NCBI GenBank assembly: GCA_031772625.1
Contig: CM062804.1
Location: 280,196,598 to 280,260,597 of the forward strand
DNA: 64,000 bases
From: Pinus tabuliformis
Lineage: Eukaryota; Streptophyta; Pinopsida; Pinales; Pinaceae
Direction of reading: 5' to 3'
Both the position numbers and the translations under genes were made by a program. The notes under the pieces were generated by a model. The model ran no database searches. It worked only from the letters and a program-made list of their open reading frames with translations, and had not been told where the DNA came from. Below are positions 31,190 through 41,657 of the stretch, piece by piece (the stretch's first letter is position 1; each line of letters begins with the position of its first letter).

Positions 31190-34100
31190 GACAATGGTGG
31201 GGGTCCAAGTGGAATAGGTGCGTGGTCACCAATATCCACCTAGATCAATGCACCTCTAATTTTGTTGCATGCAAGGACTGGATGGCAGAAGTATTTGACG
31301 ACAATGGGTTACTAGAATACATCAAGACATATGTTGAAAAATCACAAGCATTTGATGCTCAGAGGAAGAAAGATGTAGCCAAGGCAATGAGAATCATTTT
31401 GGAGGGAGTACGAAATTAGATTATCTTGAATCTCCATGGAAAAGAAACTCCATTCTTGATGTGGAAACAACTAACAAAATTGTTCGAGAATAGTAGTCAT
31501 GACATGAAGTTGGCATTTAAGGATAAATGTAGAAGTATCAAGATGCAGAAGAATAACATAATTATGTATTATCTTATAAATTTTACACAATGTCGTGATG
31601 AACTTGGTGGGGTTGGTGTTAATGTCCCTGAATAAGACTTGGTATCCTTAGCCCTTTTGGTCCTTCCTAAGAGTTTGCACAACTATCAAGATTCAGTGAA
31701 TGGGAGGGAGAAACTACTGAGTTGCAAGTGCTTATGGTCCAATTTTGTACAAAACAAAATAAGGCGAAATACCAAATATGGGACTTCATCCAAGGGCAAG
31801 GATGAATAAAAAACTGCATTGGCTGAAAATGCGAAGAAGGGAAAATTGAATAAATCCCAATTGAAACTAGAATACAGTCAAGGAGGAAAGAAGAAAGAAT
31901 TGTCAAAAATTCAATGCTTCAATTGTATTGAATTTAGGCACTATGCCATGAAGTGTCCACACAAGAAGGAAAGAAAGAATACCTGAGTGGGAGAAGCAGG
32001 TGAATCATTGGCTTTGCAGTTCAAGATTGAATTTACCCTCATTGCATGCATGGCCAGCACAATGATGGGGAACGTGTGGTACTTGGACTCAGGTGCATCA
32101 TTGCACATGATGGGAAATAGATATTTTTTCAGTGACCCAGAGGAGAAATATTTTCATATGCATATCGAAATGGGGGATGATGGAAGGTATAGTGCGAATG
32201 GGATCGGTACAATCACCTTTCATAGGGATTCGAGCTCCCCCCTCGGGCTCAAGGATGTCATGTTTGTTCCGCACCTAAATAAAAATCTCGTTTGTGTTGG
32301 AGTTTTGGAATATTGTGGTTATGGTGTGATCTTCAACAAAGGAAAGGAATTCCTAAGACACATAGCCATGGGAAAGGTGAAGTAGATTGGGGTTCATGTG
32401 AAGAACCTGTACAATACAGATGTGGAGGATTGTGTTTCATTGAACACAAAGGAGGAGAAGCTATAGAGTTGCGATGTCAGTTAACTTTGGCATAAAATAT
32501 TTGGCCATTTTCATCATGGAACTTTGAAGATCATGCACAGATAACCACATGCCTCCCAAAAGGAGCACTTGAGAAGCATGACATATGCGACAGATGTACC
32601 TTGGGGAAGTACACAAAATCCACATTCCATGATCGAGACAACAAAGCACATGCATTCCTCGAAAGGATCCACTCTAATGTTTGTGGACCTTTATTGACTA
32701 CCTCCACTTCCAGGCACAAATATTTTGTCATTTCTATTGATGACTTCTCACGCAAGTGTTAGATCTTCTTCATGAAGAAGAATGATGGGATATTGTCCAA
32801 GTTTGTACATTCTAAGCACTGGTTGAGAAGGAAATGGGGAAGAAGGTGAAGGCCCTCAAGTGTGATAATGGAGTTGAGTACGTGTCAAATGAATTTAAAA
32901 ATTTCTTTGTAAAAGAAGGCATTCCAAGAGATTTGACAACACCTCTCAACCGACAACATAATGGGATGGCTGAGAGGAAGAACTGTAGCATTGATGATGA
33001 TGATGATGATGATGGTTAACGTCCACTGAGACCAAATTGGTCTATCGGACCTATAACTTTCTTAGTTTTTAATTATCTGGCTCCTCGTCTTTCTTGGCGA
33101 GATTGGTGCTGTAGCTTTCTTTTTTTTCTCTACGGTCTTCCAACTTCCTTTATCTTGCATGCCCTTCATCTCTTCTGGTTCTTGGGACATTGGTGTTTTA
33201 GCTTCACGATCTATTGTGTTCGTCCTTTTGAAGATAGTCAGAGAAGAAGTTTGGTCTAGGAGATCTGCTTTGCTGTTAAATGAAGACTTATTTTGTGCGG
33301 TCGAATCCTCATAATTGTTGATTTGTTGGGCGGGGCTTTCTCCCTGCCTGTCTTGAGATTTGTTTCTTTCCTTCCTGATTTCTTGTGATTCAGAGTGTTC
33401 TCCAGAGTATTCTTCTTTGATGACAATGTATTGTTCTTTTTGTGCTCCTTCCCACCATGTAGATCTGTGGTGGTTGTTTCTAGGGAGCATTAAGGGTGAT
33501 GTTGCAGGATTAAGGCCTACCTATGCATTTTTGGGTTGAGGCATGCAACACAACAGTCTATTTGCAAAATCGAAGTCCTCATCGGATTATTGGCATGATT
33601 ACAACAGAGGAGCATTTCAAGGAGAAAGTTAGATGTGTCGCACTTCAGGATTTTTGGAGCCTCTGTTTACTAACATGTCTCTAAAGAATGAAGGAAGAAG
33701 CTAGAGTTGACAACAAAATTTGGGGTATTTGTGGGTTACAAAAAAATCCCCACAACTACTGTGTGTACTTGTCATCCCTTAGCATGACAATTGTGTGAAG
33801 GGTTGTAAATTTTGCTAAAGACAAAGTGATGCGGTGCTCTCTTGAGAGGGAGCTTCAGATCCCACTAGAAGAGGAGATTTTAGCTCCAAAGGAGGAACCT
33901 CAAGAAGTTGTGGAGCAACCAAAAATTGAGGAGCAGAGAGAGGAGACAACCACTAAAGCAGCATCATCTAGAGAATGCAAGAAAATGACTAGAGAAGCTA
34001 AGAGACTTGTTCAGGATGTGAGGTATAATGTGGGTGCTCCTTCAAATCAGTGTAGGCAGAGAAGGTCACTAGATCAGTACACTGCCTACATGGCTCTAAT

Positions 34101-35637
34101 GAATAAGATTTTAGAGACTGGATTTTCCTCTTCCAAAGATGTAGTAGAGAAACTAGTATGGGTTTATGCAATGGTGGAGGAATACAAATCCATTGTAAAA
34201 AGTGGTCCAAATACCAACAAATAAATAAATTGTGGGTTCTATATGGATTTTCAAGGTGAAGCATGCAACAAACATAAGAAAAGAAATCTACAAGGCCATA
34301 TTTGTGTCTAAGGGGTACTCTCAAGTTGAGGGGTTGACTATGAGGAGACCTTTGCTCCTGTAGCAAGGTACTCATCCATTAGATGAATTATTGCTCTAGC
34401 TGCACAAATGGGGTGGAAGATCCACTAGATGGATGTAAAAAAAATATTCCTTAATGGATTTATTGAGGAGGAGGTGTACATCAAGCAACCAAAAGGCTTC
34501 AAGACTTTTGATCAAGAGACTCATGTGTGTAGACTCAAGTGAGAATTGTACAGTCTCAAGAAAGCATCTCATGCTTGGTACACCTTGATCGATAACTATC
34601 TCATTGGTTTGGGCTTCACCAAAAGTGAAGGAGATGAAAAGCTCTATCATACATTAATAGATGGTAAATTGTTGATTATTTTATTATATGTTGATAACTT
34701 TATTTTTATTGGTGATGAATATATTATCAGATCTTGCAAGGAGTACCTTGAAAGAGAGTTTGAAATGAAGGACATGGGTCTCATGCACTACTTCCTCAGA
34801 TTTGAAGTATGGCAAGGTGATGGGGAATTGTTTGTCTCTAAATGAAAGTATGCCAACAAGATACTTTAGAGGTTCCGCATGGATAGTTTCAAACTCATGG
34901 AGACACCTTGAGCGACCAATTGGAGGAAAGAGGATGCCAATTCAGGTGAGGAAGTGGATGTTACTGTTTACTAGTAGTTGGTGGGTTCACTAATGTATCT
35001 TTTGAACACTCAACTAGATATGTGTTATGTAGTCAACATAGCTATGGTTAGTCCAACCATGTTATTTTAGAGGGAAATAAAGCATGTTCTATGGTACCTC
35101 AGAGGTACTACCTAGTTTGGACTATGATAAAGATAGAGAAAGGGAGTGAAGCTATGTGGCTTCGCAGATGAAGATTGGATGAGGAATCTATTAGATCGAA
35201 AGAGTACATCAGGTGGAATTTTAACTGTTCATTCCACAAAAATTTCTTGGTACAATGGGAAGCAAATATCTGTGGAACTCAACTTGGCAGAACCATAATA
35301 CATTTTTGTCTGTCAAGCAACATGTGAGGAAATATGGATGAGAAAGATACTTGTTGGATTGTTTGGTCAGATGATGGATCCAACTTTGATCTACTGTGAT
35401 AATCAGAGTTAAATCAAGCTCTCTGAAAATCACATTTTCCACCAACGATCCAATCATATAGATATCATGTATAACCATTTACAGGATTGTGTGCATAAGC
35501 GGACAATGTTGTTGCAGTGCATTCAGAGAGAGGAACAAGATACTGACATTTTGATAAAGGATTTGTCGAGAGGTAAGTTCAAGTTCCAAAAGTGTAGGAT
35601 AGGGGTGGTTGATAATCCCTTTCTTGCTGAGAGGGGG
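31190..35637 (+). pseudogene. Decayed Ty1/copia element, plus strand
   Basis: The order gag-protease-integrase-RT-RNase H identifies Ty1/copia. Gag (31222-31980) includes a zinc knuckle with CFNC...CP in which the usual Gly-His is Arg-His. Protease begins at about 32077 with WYLDSGAS. Integrase has LKCDNGVEYVSNEF and a HNGMAERKN end (32834-32986), where a LINE fragment interrupts it; the frame resumes after 33491 with EACNTTVYLQNRSPHRIIG. The RT (about 34430-34845) shows KKASHAWY and LLYVDNFIF, so YVDD is YVDN. RNase H remains near 35140-35300 (RKSTSGGI). There are several stops and shifts. The 5' LTR is missing, apparently displaced where the gypsy LTR ends. Confidence 0.8.
32993..33485 (-). 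mobile_element. 5'-truncated LINE fragment with (ATC)n tail inside copia integrase
   Basis: AGCATT at 32987-32992 and 33486-33491 is a short putative TSD. The minus-strand insert carries the last 140 codons of a LINE ORF1 (33490-33062, ending in GSWKTVEKKKKATAP and a Lys/Arg tail, compare GWRRVEKKKGRK of the 5945 element). A short 3' UTR and a GATGAT-type (ATC)n tail follow. As in the 5945 element, ORF1 is followed directly by the 3' end with no pol region. Confidence 0.7.
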
Positions 35638-36440
35638 TGTTGAAAAATGCATCCAAAAATTCTCAATTTGATTTCGCCTTGATTAAATTGAGAAAATTCA
35701 AATTTCCACATCAGCACACAACTCAGATGCAGTTAACTTGTGATACATGTCTTGTGTCACTCGATTTACTTATTAAATTTAATTTGGAGGAGTTAAATTG
35801 AGTTCTACATGTGTGATTGCTAATTTGTAGTAATCAAGGTTAGTTATCTAAAGTTGTTTTCAATTAAACTAGTTCCAACTTTTGGAGGAACTTGTGGAAG
35901 GTTAGTTAGGCAGTGTGACTTCAATCAAACTCAATCATCATCTAATTAACTTATTAATAACCCCAAAATAGCTAGTGCATGCAAATAATTCGAGTTACCT
36001 AGTTGAGGTGGAGATTCCAAGGTAGTGTAACATCAGTTGTAGACTAGTCTTGAGTGTACATGTGTTGCATGCAATCAGATGATCAACCTAAAGGAATTGT
36101 GCATTTCAAATAAGGGAATTTATTAAATAATAGGGGATAATTCCTCAAGGAACATCGCAAGGAAATAATAGCTCAAACTGAGGCAAAATTTGACTAAGTT
36201 TGGGTCAGAGGCCTTCATTGAGCAGAGAGATAGGTTGGGCACTTGCAGGATGAACTCGGTGGATCAAAGCAATTGCAATACATCTCTATTTCATTTGATT
36301 AATGAAAGAGGCACTGGAGTTTTTAGTAGATTACTTTCCCTAGATAAAAATACTTGTTGCATGTGTGTTATTCTTTCTTGCATGTCTAAAATTTTTGTTC
36401 TAAATTTTAAAATAATGTACACAGAGTAATAGTGTAGATC
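35627..36440 (+). repeat. Polypurine tract and putative 3' LTR of the copia element
   Basis: GAGAGGGGGTG is followed by TGTTGAAAAATGCATCC at 35638, a typical tract-LTR junction. The LTR right end is not determined; no sister copy is present to align. The rest of this stretch is AT-rich and non-coding. Confidence 0.5.
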
Positions 36441-37724
36441 TGTGTCTTGTGATTTTGGTTAAACTTCATGATCAATTAAAATTCTATAGCCTAATTTGTA
36501 TAGACATGATAACATTATTTTGGCATGAGCGAACAATATCATATCTACACACTTATCAATTCAAAAAAAAAAAATACTGTTTGCTTGGTTGTATCAGCTT
36601 GGATCGACAACGCTTGCACATTAATCCACCTGATCCATTCATATATAAATTTAAAAAAACATGTGACTTGTTATTTAGCAATCCATTGACTCCCATGATG
36701 ACCACACATGTCAGTGAATCTCTATCAGTAAGGATCTCTTAGGCAAGGAACTGACCGCAAGAGTTTGAATCTCTCAGCTTGAATCCATCTTCTTGATCTT
36801 GAAGAAATTGACAAAAGAGGAGAGAGCATGAAACCATAGGGCTAGAACCAAGTTAGAAATGAACTAAACCAAAACTCACACCAGAGTCACAAATCCCCTT
36901 CAAATTCAATCGTATCTCCTCCTATGTAGGCTCTAGATGCTCATTAAGAATTAGATTGGAATTGGACATTAGATTATCAATGAATGTTGTACCCTGTTAT
37001 ACGATGAGAACCCCGCAACACCTATAATGTCGAATCTGTATGTCAATTTGTTGCATTTGATACATGAAACTTGTGTTGAGAAGCATATGAACATAACAAG
37101 GACGGAAACATTGACCGATTTTTATTCCAGCCAATAATCCACACTACATACCAAAAAAAATAACTTCACAATAATTTATTTTAACACTAAACACAGTTCT
37201 AATCTAATTAGATAACAAATAACTAAAATAACACTCTCATTGTCTTGGGCCCTTCCTTAAGGGCGTTAACCCAAAGCCGGTGGCTTTGATAAGAATTTGA
37301 GAAAACCAATTGCCCACCAAAAACTTATGTTACATTAGATTAACCACACTATATATGCATCAATCAGTGGTTGAAGATAAAAATTATATAAAAATTATAT
37401 CTTAACCATACAATCAAGTAGTTCATAAAATATCTCAACCAAACACCAAAGTAGGAGCTATTTTAGTTGGATTAAATCTCTCAAATCCAACTATTTAACA
37501 ATTAACCAACTCACATAACAATTAAATTTATGACAAATAATCTTATTCAATGTGCACAAAACAAGTAGAAGTTAAATCTCCAAGTAAAATGACAAAAACA
37601 TCAAAATAATGGAAAGTCAACACATTTTGAATAAGGTAAATACTATAATTCATAGTGGAAAACTAACTAATAAACTAATTAAAAGTTAACAAAATATTTC
37701 TACATAAACAAATATAAAAAATAT
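36441..37724. other. AT-rich intergenic DNA
   Basis: I see no gene, RNA or element boundary that can be supported. Short frames are chance. Confidence 0.5.
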
Positions 37725-38036
37725 AATATCTAAAATGAAAAAATGGAATTTATAAAAATGGTTTATGATAATCACACTTCCCATAGAAATTACATAATGC
37801 CCTCCGACATTAAACAGTAAGGTGTGCACATATTAAGTCCCATTATCACTAAACTTTGGCTTCTTTTAATCCAACATACTATTAAATATAATATCTAAAA
37901 TGAAAAAATGTGATAATCCCACTTCTCACGGAAATTACATAATGCTCTCCGGCCTTAAACAGTTAGGTGTGCGCATATTAAATCCCATTATCAGTATACA
38001 TTGGCTTGTTTTAATCCAACATAATATTAATTAATG
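37725..38036 (+). repeat. Tandem duplication, 145-bp offset
   Basis: ATAATATCTAAAATGAAAAA, GATAATC(A/C)CACTTC, GAAATTACATAATGC and TTTTAATCCAACATA occur in order twice (for example at 37767 and 37912 for GATAATC). The second copy runs on into the sequence shared with the JAZ upstream region. Confidence 0.8.
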
Positions 38037-38117
38037 GAGAATTGAAACTCCTTTCATGATAACTTGCATTTGATATTATTTGTGCACATGGAAATTTGGA
38101 TTTTGTATTTTTTTTCA

Positions 38118-38403
38118 CTAAAACCAATTGCAAAAACTAACATTCAAGTATAAAATAGGGTGGGTCCCACTTTTTAGAAGCTTTATTAAAGCGAGAGCAC
38201 AATTTGTACATATTTACAGAAGCTGGATTGAAACCATAGGCTACAGAGCAGCGGAGCGAAATGAGATACATATGCTGCAAGTATATAGCGAGAATTAGCG
38301 AGAATTGAACCTGGATGGGGAGGCTAAAAGCAGCAATCCCTAACCACGCGAAATAAAGATTCCGTGCTGCACAACCTAACATTATAATAAGAAGACGACA
38401 CAC
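38118..38403 (-). mobile_element. Possible tRNA-derived SINE (weak)
   Basis: On the minus strand GTGGTTAGGGATTGC resembles an A box and GGTTCAATTCTCGC, about 33 nt later, resembles a B box. The segment interrupts DNA otherwise matching the JAZ upstream repeat, and a T8 run at about 38109 could be the reversed A tail. No TSD was confirmed. Confidence 0.3.
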
Positions 38404-38547
38404 CTTAAATAAAAAAACACTCCAACACTACCCATCATTGAACTTTGCAATTTTAAAATTTTGTAAATATCCTATGTCCATCCAAAACTTAATTTAGGAC
38501 TTGAGAGTTACTCTCAAACTACTAAGTATGTTAATACTTGAGATGAG

Positions 38548-39698
38548 TGTTATCTCCCAGGTTGTTCCCTATGACTCCCAAGGGAATACGGCCGGGGTAA
38601 CCACTAACCAATCTTTGGATTGCAGTTTCTAGCCAAACTACAATCAGAGAGGGCTCTCTCTTTATGATATGTCTCTGGTTTTAATAATGTTTTTAGGCTA
38701 GCTATTATGCTCAGGGTTCTGTTTTATGTTTTGGTTGAGGGATGTCTTCTGCATCAAAGGTGCAAGTTTTTAAAGAGTATTAGTCCATTGGGCAATGGAG
38801 TCTGTAGCTAAATGTTGTCTGGAGTATTGTGTAGGTTTGCTGATATTGCAGGGCCATTTAAAATATCTCAAGGAACAGTTCTGAAATTGTGATTATGAGG
38901 TGTGTTCAACCAGTGAAAAGAAGTTAAGAATTCTCCACTAAGATGAGATGTAAGAAAGGGATATGTTGTATAGGAGCAAACTCGAATTTCCTGAAACAAC
39001 GATCATTGAGAAAGCTATAGTTTGAAAGTGCAACATTTAAGAATTACACCTTATGTCTACAACTGAAGAAAACATTCATAACAGCATAGATTGAGTTCAG
39101 GGTATCCTGTGAATAAATCCTGAAACTATTCTTTTTCTCTGCTATTAAACTATAGAAAATGGAAGCATGAATGAGCCATGAAAAGATAACAAAAACACAT
39201 AACGAAAGTTTATAGAGGACTTATTGTGCCATGAGAATACGCAGGAATCCTATAACATTCAGCAACACTCCACAAAACTCAGGGAACACAGTGCTTTGGA
39301 AATTCCATCAGCCTTTGTATTAACAGTCTGGAAACTTACCGCATAAGAAACTCTTGAAGAGAAATCAACAACAACCCTTGCAAACTTATGCGAGGGGCAA
39401 TATATACAAACGATCATACAAAATATCTAAGGCGTTGAGTCATCTGAGAAATAAATGTTTGCACCAACTTGTACAGAACAGTAGATAAGAAATTACTAGT
39501 GCTTTTAATACAACATAAATGCTCTTTGTGTCTGTCAGAAGATATTTTGGCCTTTGGAGGCCACTGAGTCGGTCTGACCTTTCTGCTTTAATGCTGGAAA
39601 ATGCGTCTTTATGGTTGTCGTGCTGTAACTTTCGGCCCTGCTACCTGTTAGCTGTCAATTGTGCTTTGTTGGCCAAATAGTTCTGCTGAGTTGGCTCA
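38548..39698 (-). repeat. 3' LTR of copy 1
   Basis: 1151 bp, TGAGCCAACTC ... GATAACA on the minus strand. It carries the AGAGAGGGCTCTCTCT palindrome (about 38647-38662) and TTTTTAGGCTAGCTAT (about 38687), both shared in position with the LTRs at 10198 and 12794. Confidence 0.9.
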
Positions 39699-39711
39699 GC
39701 CCTTCCCTTTT
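39699..39711 (-). promoter_or_regulatory. Polypurine tract, copy 1
   Basis: The minus strand reads AAAAGGGAAGGGC directly before the LTR's TGAGCC. The same tract is at 53700-53712 for copy 2. Confidence 0.75.
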
Positions 39712-39827
39712 CATGCATGCTGATCTTTCCAAGTTTTCCTGTGCATGATCACTTGTAAATTTGAATAACAAATAACAAAACTTGATTTACAGGCTCTGGC
39801 TTATAATATCAGCTGTATCATTTTGGT

Positions 39828-41657
39828 CTAGTATTCCTGTGTGGGCAATTGATGTCTAAGAATTGCATCCAAGGTCTCATCTGCCTCTGTGTATTTATAG
39901 AAATTGGGAGGCACTTCAAACAGATGTTTGATTTCATTCATTATAAAGAATAAATTCTCTACCCTGTTGTAGAGAGTTTGTCCTGTATCTGGCCCTGTTT
40001 CCTCTGAGGTGCTGGCCTTCTCTGTGATCTGATTTGTGGCAAAGGTGTTCACCCTCTTGGCATGGTTTTCATGGGAAAGTAGTTTTCCTGCGCTATTCAG
40101 TAAGCTTGGAAGACCTCTGTTTTGTAATGCCACAAACTTTTCCATGAATCTATTGACCTCGGTCTGCATGTCCTGGGTCCTTCTTTCTAATGTTTGCACC
40201 AGGTTTCTCAGTGTTAGTACCCTCTTTATTAGCTGGATGGTCTCAGTTCTGTTGGAGATTCCCATAGTTGCTAACTGAGCACTTGTTCTATTATTAAGCA
40301 CATTGATCATCCTGTTGGCAACTTCAGGCATATTGCCTAGAGAGGCCCTTGATCTCTGGATTTCTCTGTGTGCTTTTCCTATGAGCTCTATTTGCTCATG
40401 AATTGTCTCAATGTATTGCCATTGGTCAGTGATGGATTGGCCAATGTTGGCCCATAGCACAGTCTTGAGCTCAGCTGTCACTTTATCCAATGTGAGCTCC
40501 TTCTCCAGCTCCTTTATCCTGTCCTTAAGGGCCTTTATTTCCCTGCCCTTTTCTGCTACAGTCTGCTTGGATTTGTCATATCTTTCATTCAACTTGACCA
40601 AATTTTCCCTGGACTCTTTTAACTCTGACATTTGGGCTTCCAAGGCTTGGATTTCACTCTTGAGCTTCTGCATATCTAGGCTTGGAGCCTGCTCTGTTGT
40701 CGGTGCTGGTGCTGAGGTAGAAGGTGCTGCCTGTTCTGTTTGCTGTATGGGAGGGGCAGTAGCTTGAGGAGGCTCCTCAAGATTAATTATTTCTGGAGGA
40801 GGCTGAGATGTTTGACCTCCTTCCCTTTGCTCTAAAGCTGCCTGCAATGCTGCCTGTGCAGCCTCTGATTCTCCCAGCTTCTCTTGTGTTTGGATGAGCT
40901 GTTTGTATAAAGATACCAGCAAGGCTGCAGCATCTTGATCATGTCTTTGCTGGGCAACTTCATCTGTTTGAGGGTGAATTGTTGCTGGGATTTTGATCTT
41001 TCTCCTCAAAGCTGCCATGTCTGCATCCCTTAATTTCAATATTTCTTGTATGCCCTTGATGTCCTTGGGGTCATGCCCAATCTCTATGATTATATCTTCT
41101 AAGGACCTGATTCTGTTGTCCTTTGCTTGAGAGGATGCCCTCTCCAACTCAAGTTGAGCAGCTGTATTATTTAGGCTATTTACTAGCCTGTAGTTATCCA
41201 GTGTCTTGTCTGCCAAGGATGCATACACCATCTCACCCGTTTGCTTATGCAATTCGATTTTGTCCATTGGGTGGATGTCCTTGGCAAGGACCTCAAGATT
41301 GGTCCTCAAGTAGTCTGAAGGAGACTGTGGTTGCAATGTAGTTGGCATGAAGTGACTCATGATCATCTTGCCCTCATTTACATCATATGCAGACATGAGT
41401 CTTTGCTGGTTGGTAGGAGCCATCTTCAACAAATGATTATATAGTTGTATTTTTATTGGCTCACTTCTCCACTTTATGTCAATGAACTGCTGTTTGATGC
41501 CCAGTTCACCTTCTCTTTGGTGGCTTGAGGAGCTGACTTCTCCTCCCACTGTTCTGTCTTGTCCCTGCTGGAAGGAACTTGCAGAGGCCTCCCTGCTAGG
41601 TGGGCCCATGCCCAAAGACTGTCCCATTGGCATTTCCTCCTCTGAGAAAGGATTCAT
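39828..41657 (-). CDS. Accessory ORF-B, copy 1: coiled-coil protein, 609 codons
   Basis: It begins MNPFSEEEMPMGQ, overlapping the ORF-A stop by the four bases ATGA. Residues about 150-280 and 330-410 are Glu/Lys/Gln-rich heptad-like helix (for example IQALEAQMSELKESRENLVK). Between them is a Pro/Gln/Thr-rich linker. The C-terminal 130 residues are more globular, with FFIMNEIKHLFEVPPNFYKY. I see no signal peptide or membrane segment, so it is not an env. Copy 1 stops nine codons earlier than copy 2 because a TGG is TAG. I do not recognise a family. Confidence 0.7.
   Translation of the reverse strand: MNPFSEEEMPMGQSLGMGPPSREASASSFQQGQDRTVGGEVSSSSHQREGELGIKQQFIDIKWRSEPIKIQLYNHLLKMAPTNQQRLMSAYDVNEGKMIMSHFMPTTLQPQSPSDYLRTNLEVLAKDIHPMDKIELHKQTGEMVYASLADKTLDNYRLVNSLNNTAAQLELERASSQAKDNRIRSLEDIIIEIGHDPKDIKGIQEILKLRDADMAALRRKIKIPATIHPQTDEVAQQRHDQDAAALLVSLYKQLIQTQEKLGESEAAQAALQAALEQREGGQTSQPPPEIINLEEPPQATAPPIQQTEQAAPSTSAPAPTTEQAPSLDMQKLKSEIQALEAQMSELKESRENLVKLNERYDKSKQTVAEKGREIKALKDRIKELEKELTLDKVTAELKTVLWANIGQSITDQWQYIETIHEQIELIGKAHREIQRSRASLGNMPEVANRMINVLNNRTSAQLATMGISNRTETIQLIKRVLTLRNLVQTLERRTQDMQTEVNRFMEKFVALQNRGLPSLLNSAGKLLSHENHAKRVNTFATNQITEKASTSEETGPDTGQTLYNRVENLFFIMNEIKHLFEVPPNFYKYTEADETLDAILRHQLPTQEY

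Noticed and set aside
33826-34224. Independent 132-codon gene
   Set aside because: The sequence fits the linker between integrase and reverse transcriptase of copia elements (RRSLDQYTAYMALMNK), so it belongs to the decayed copia polyprotein.
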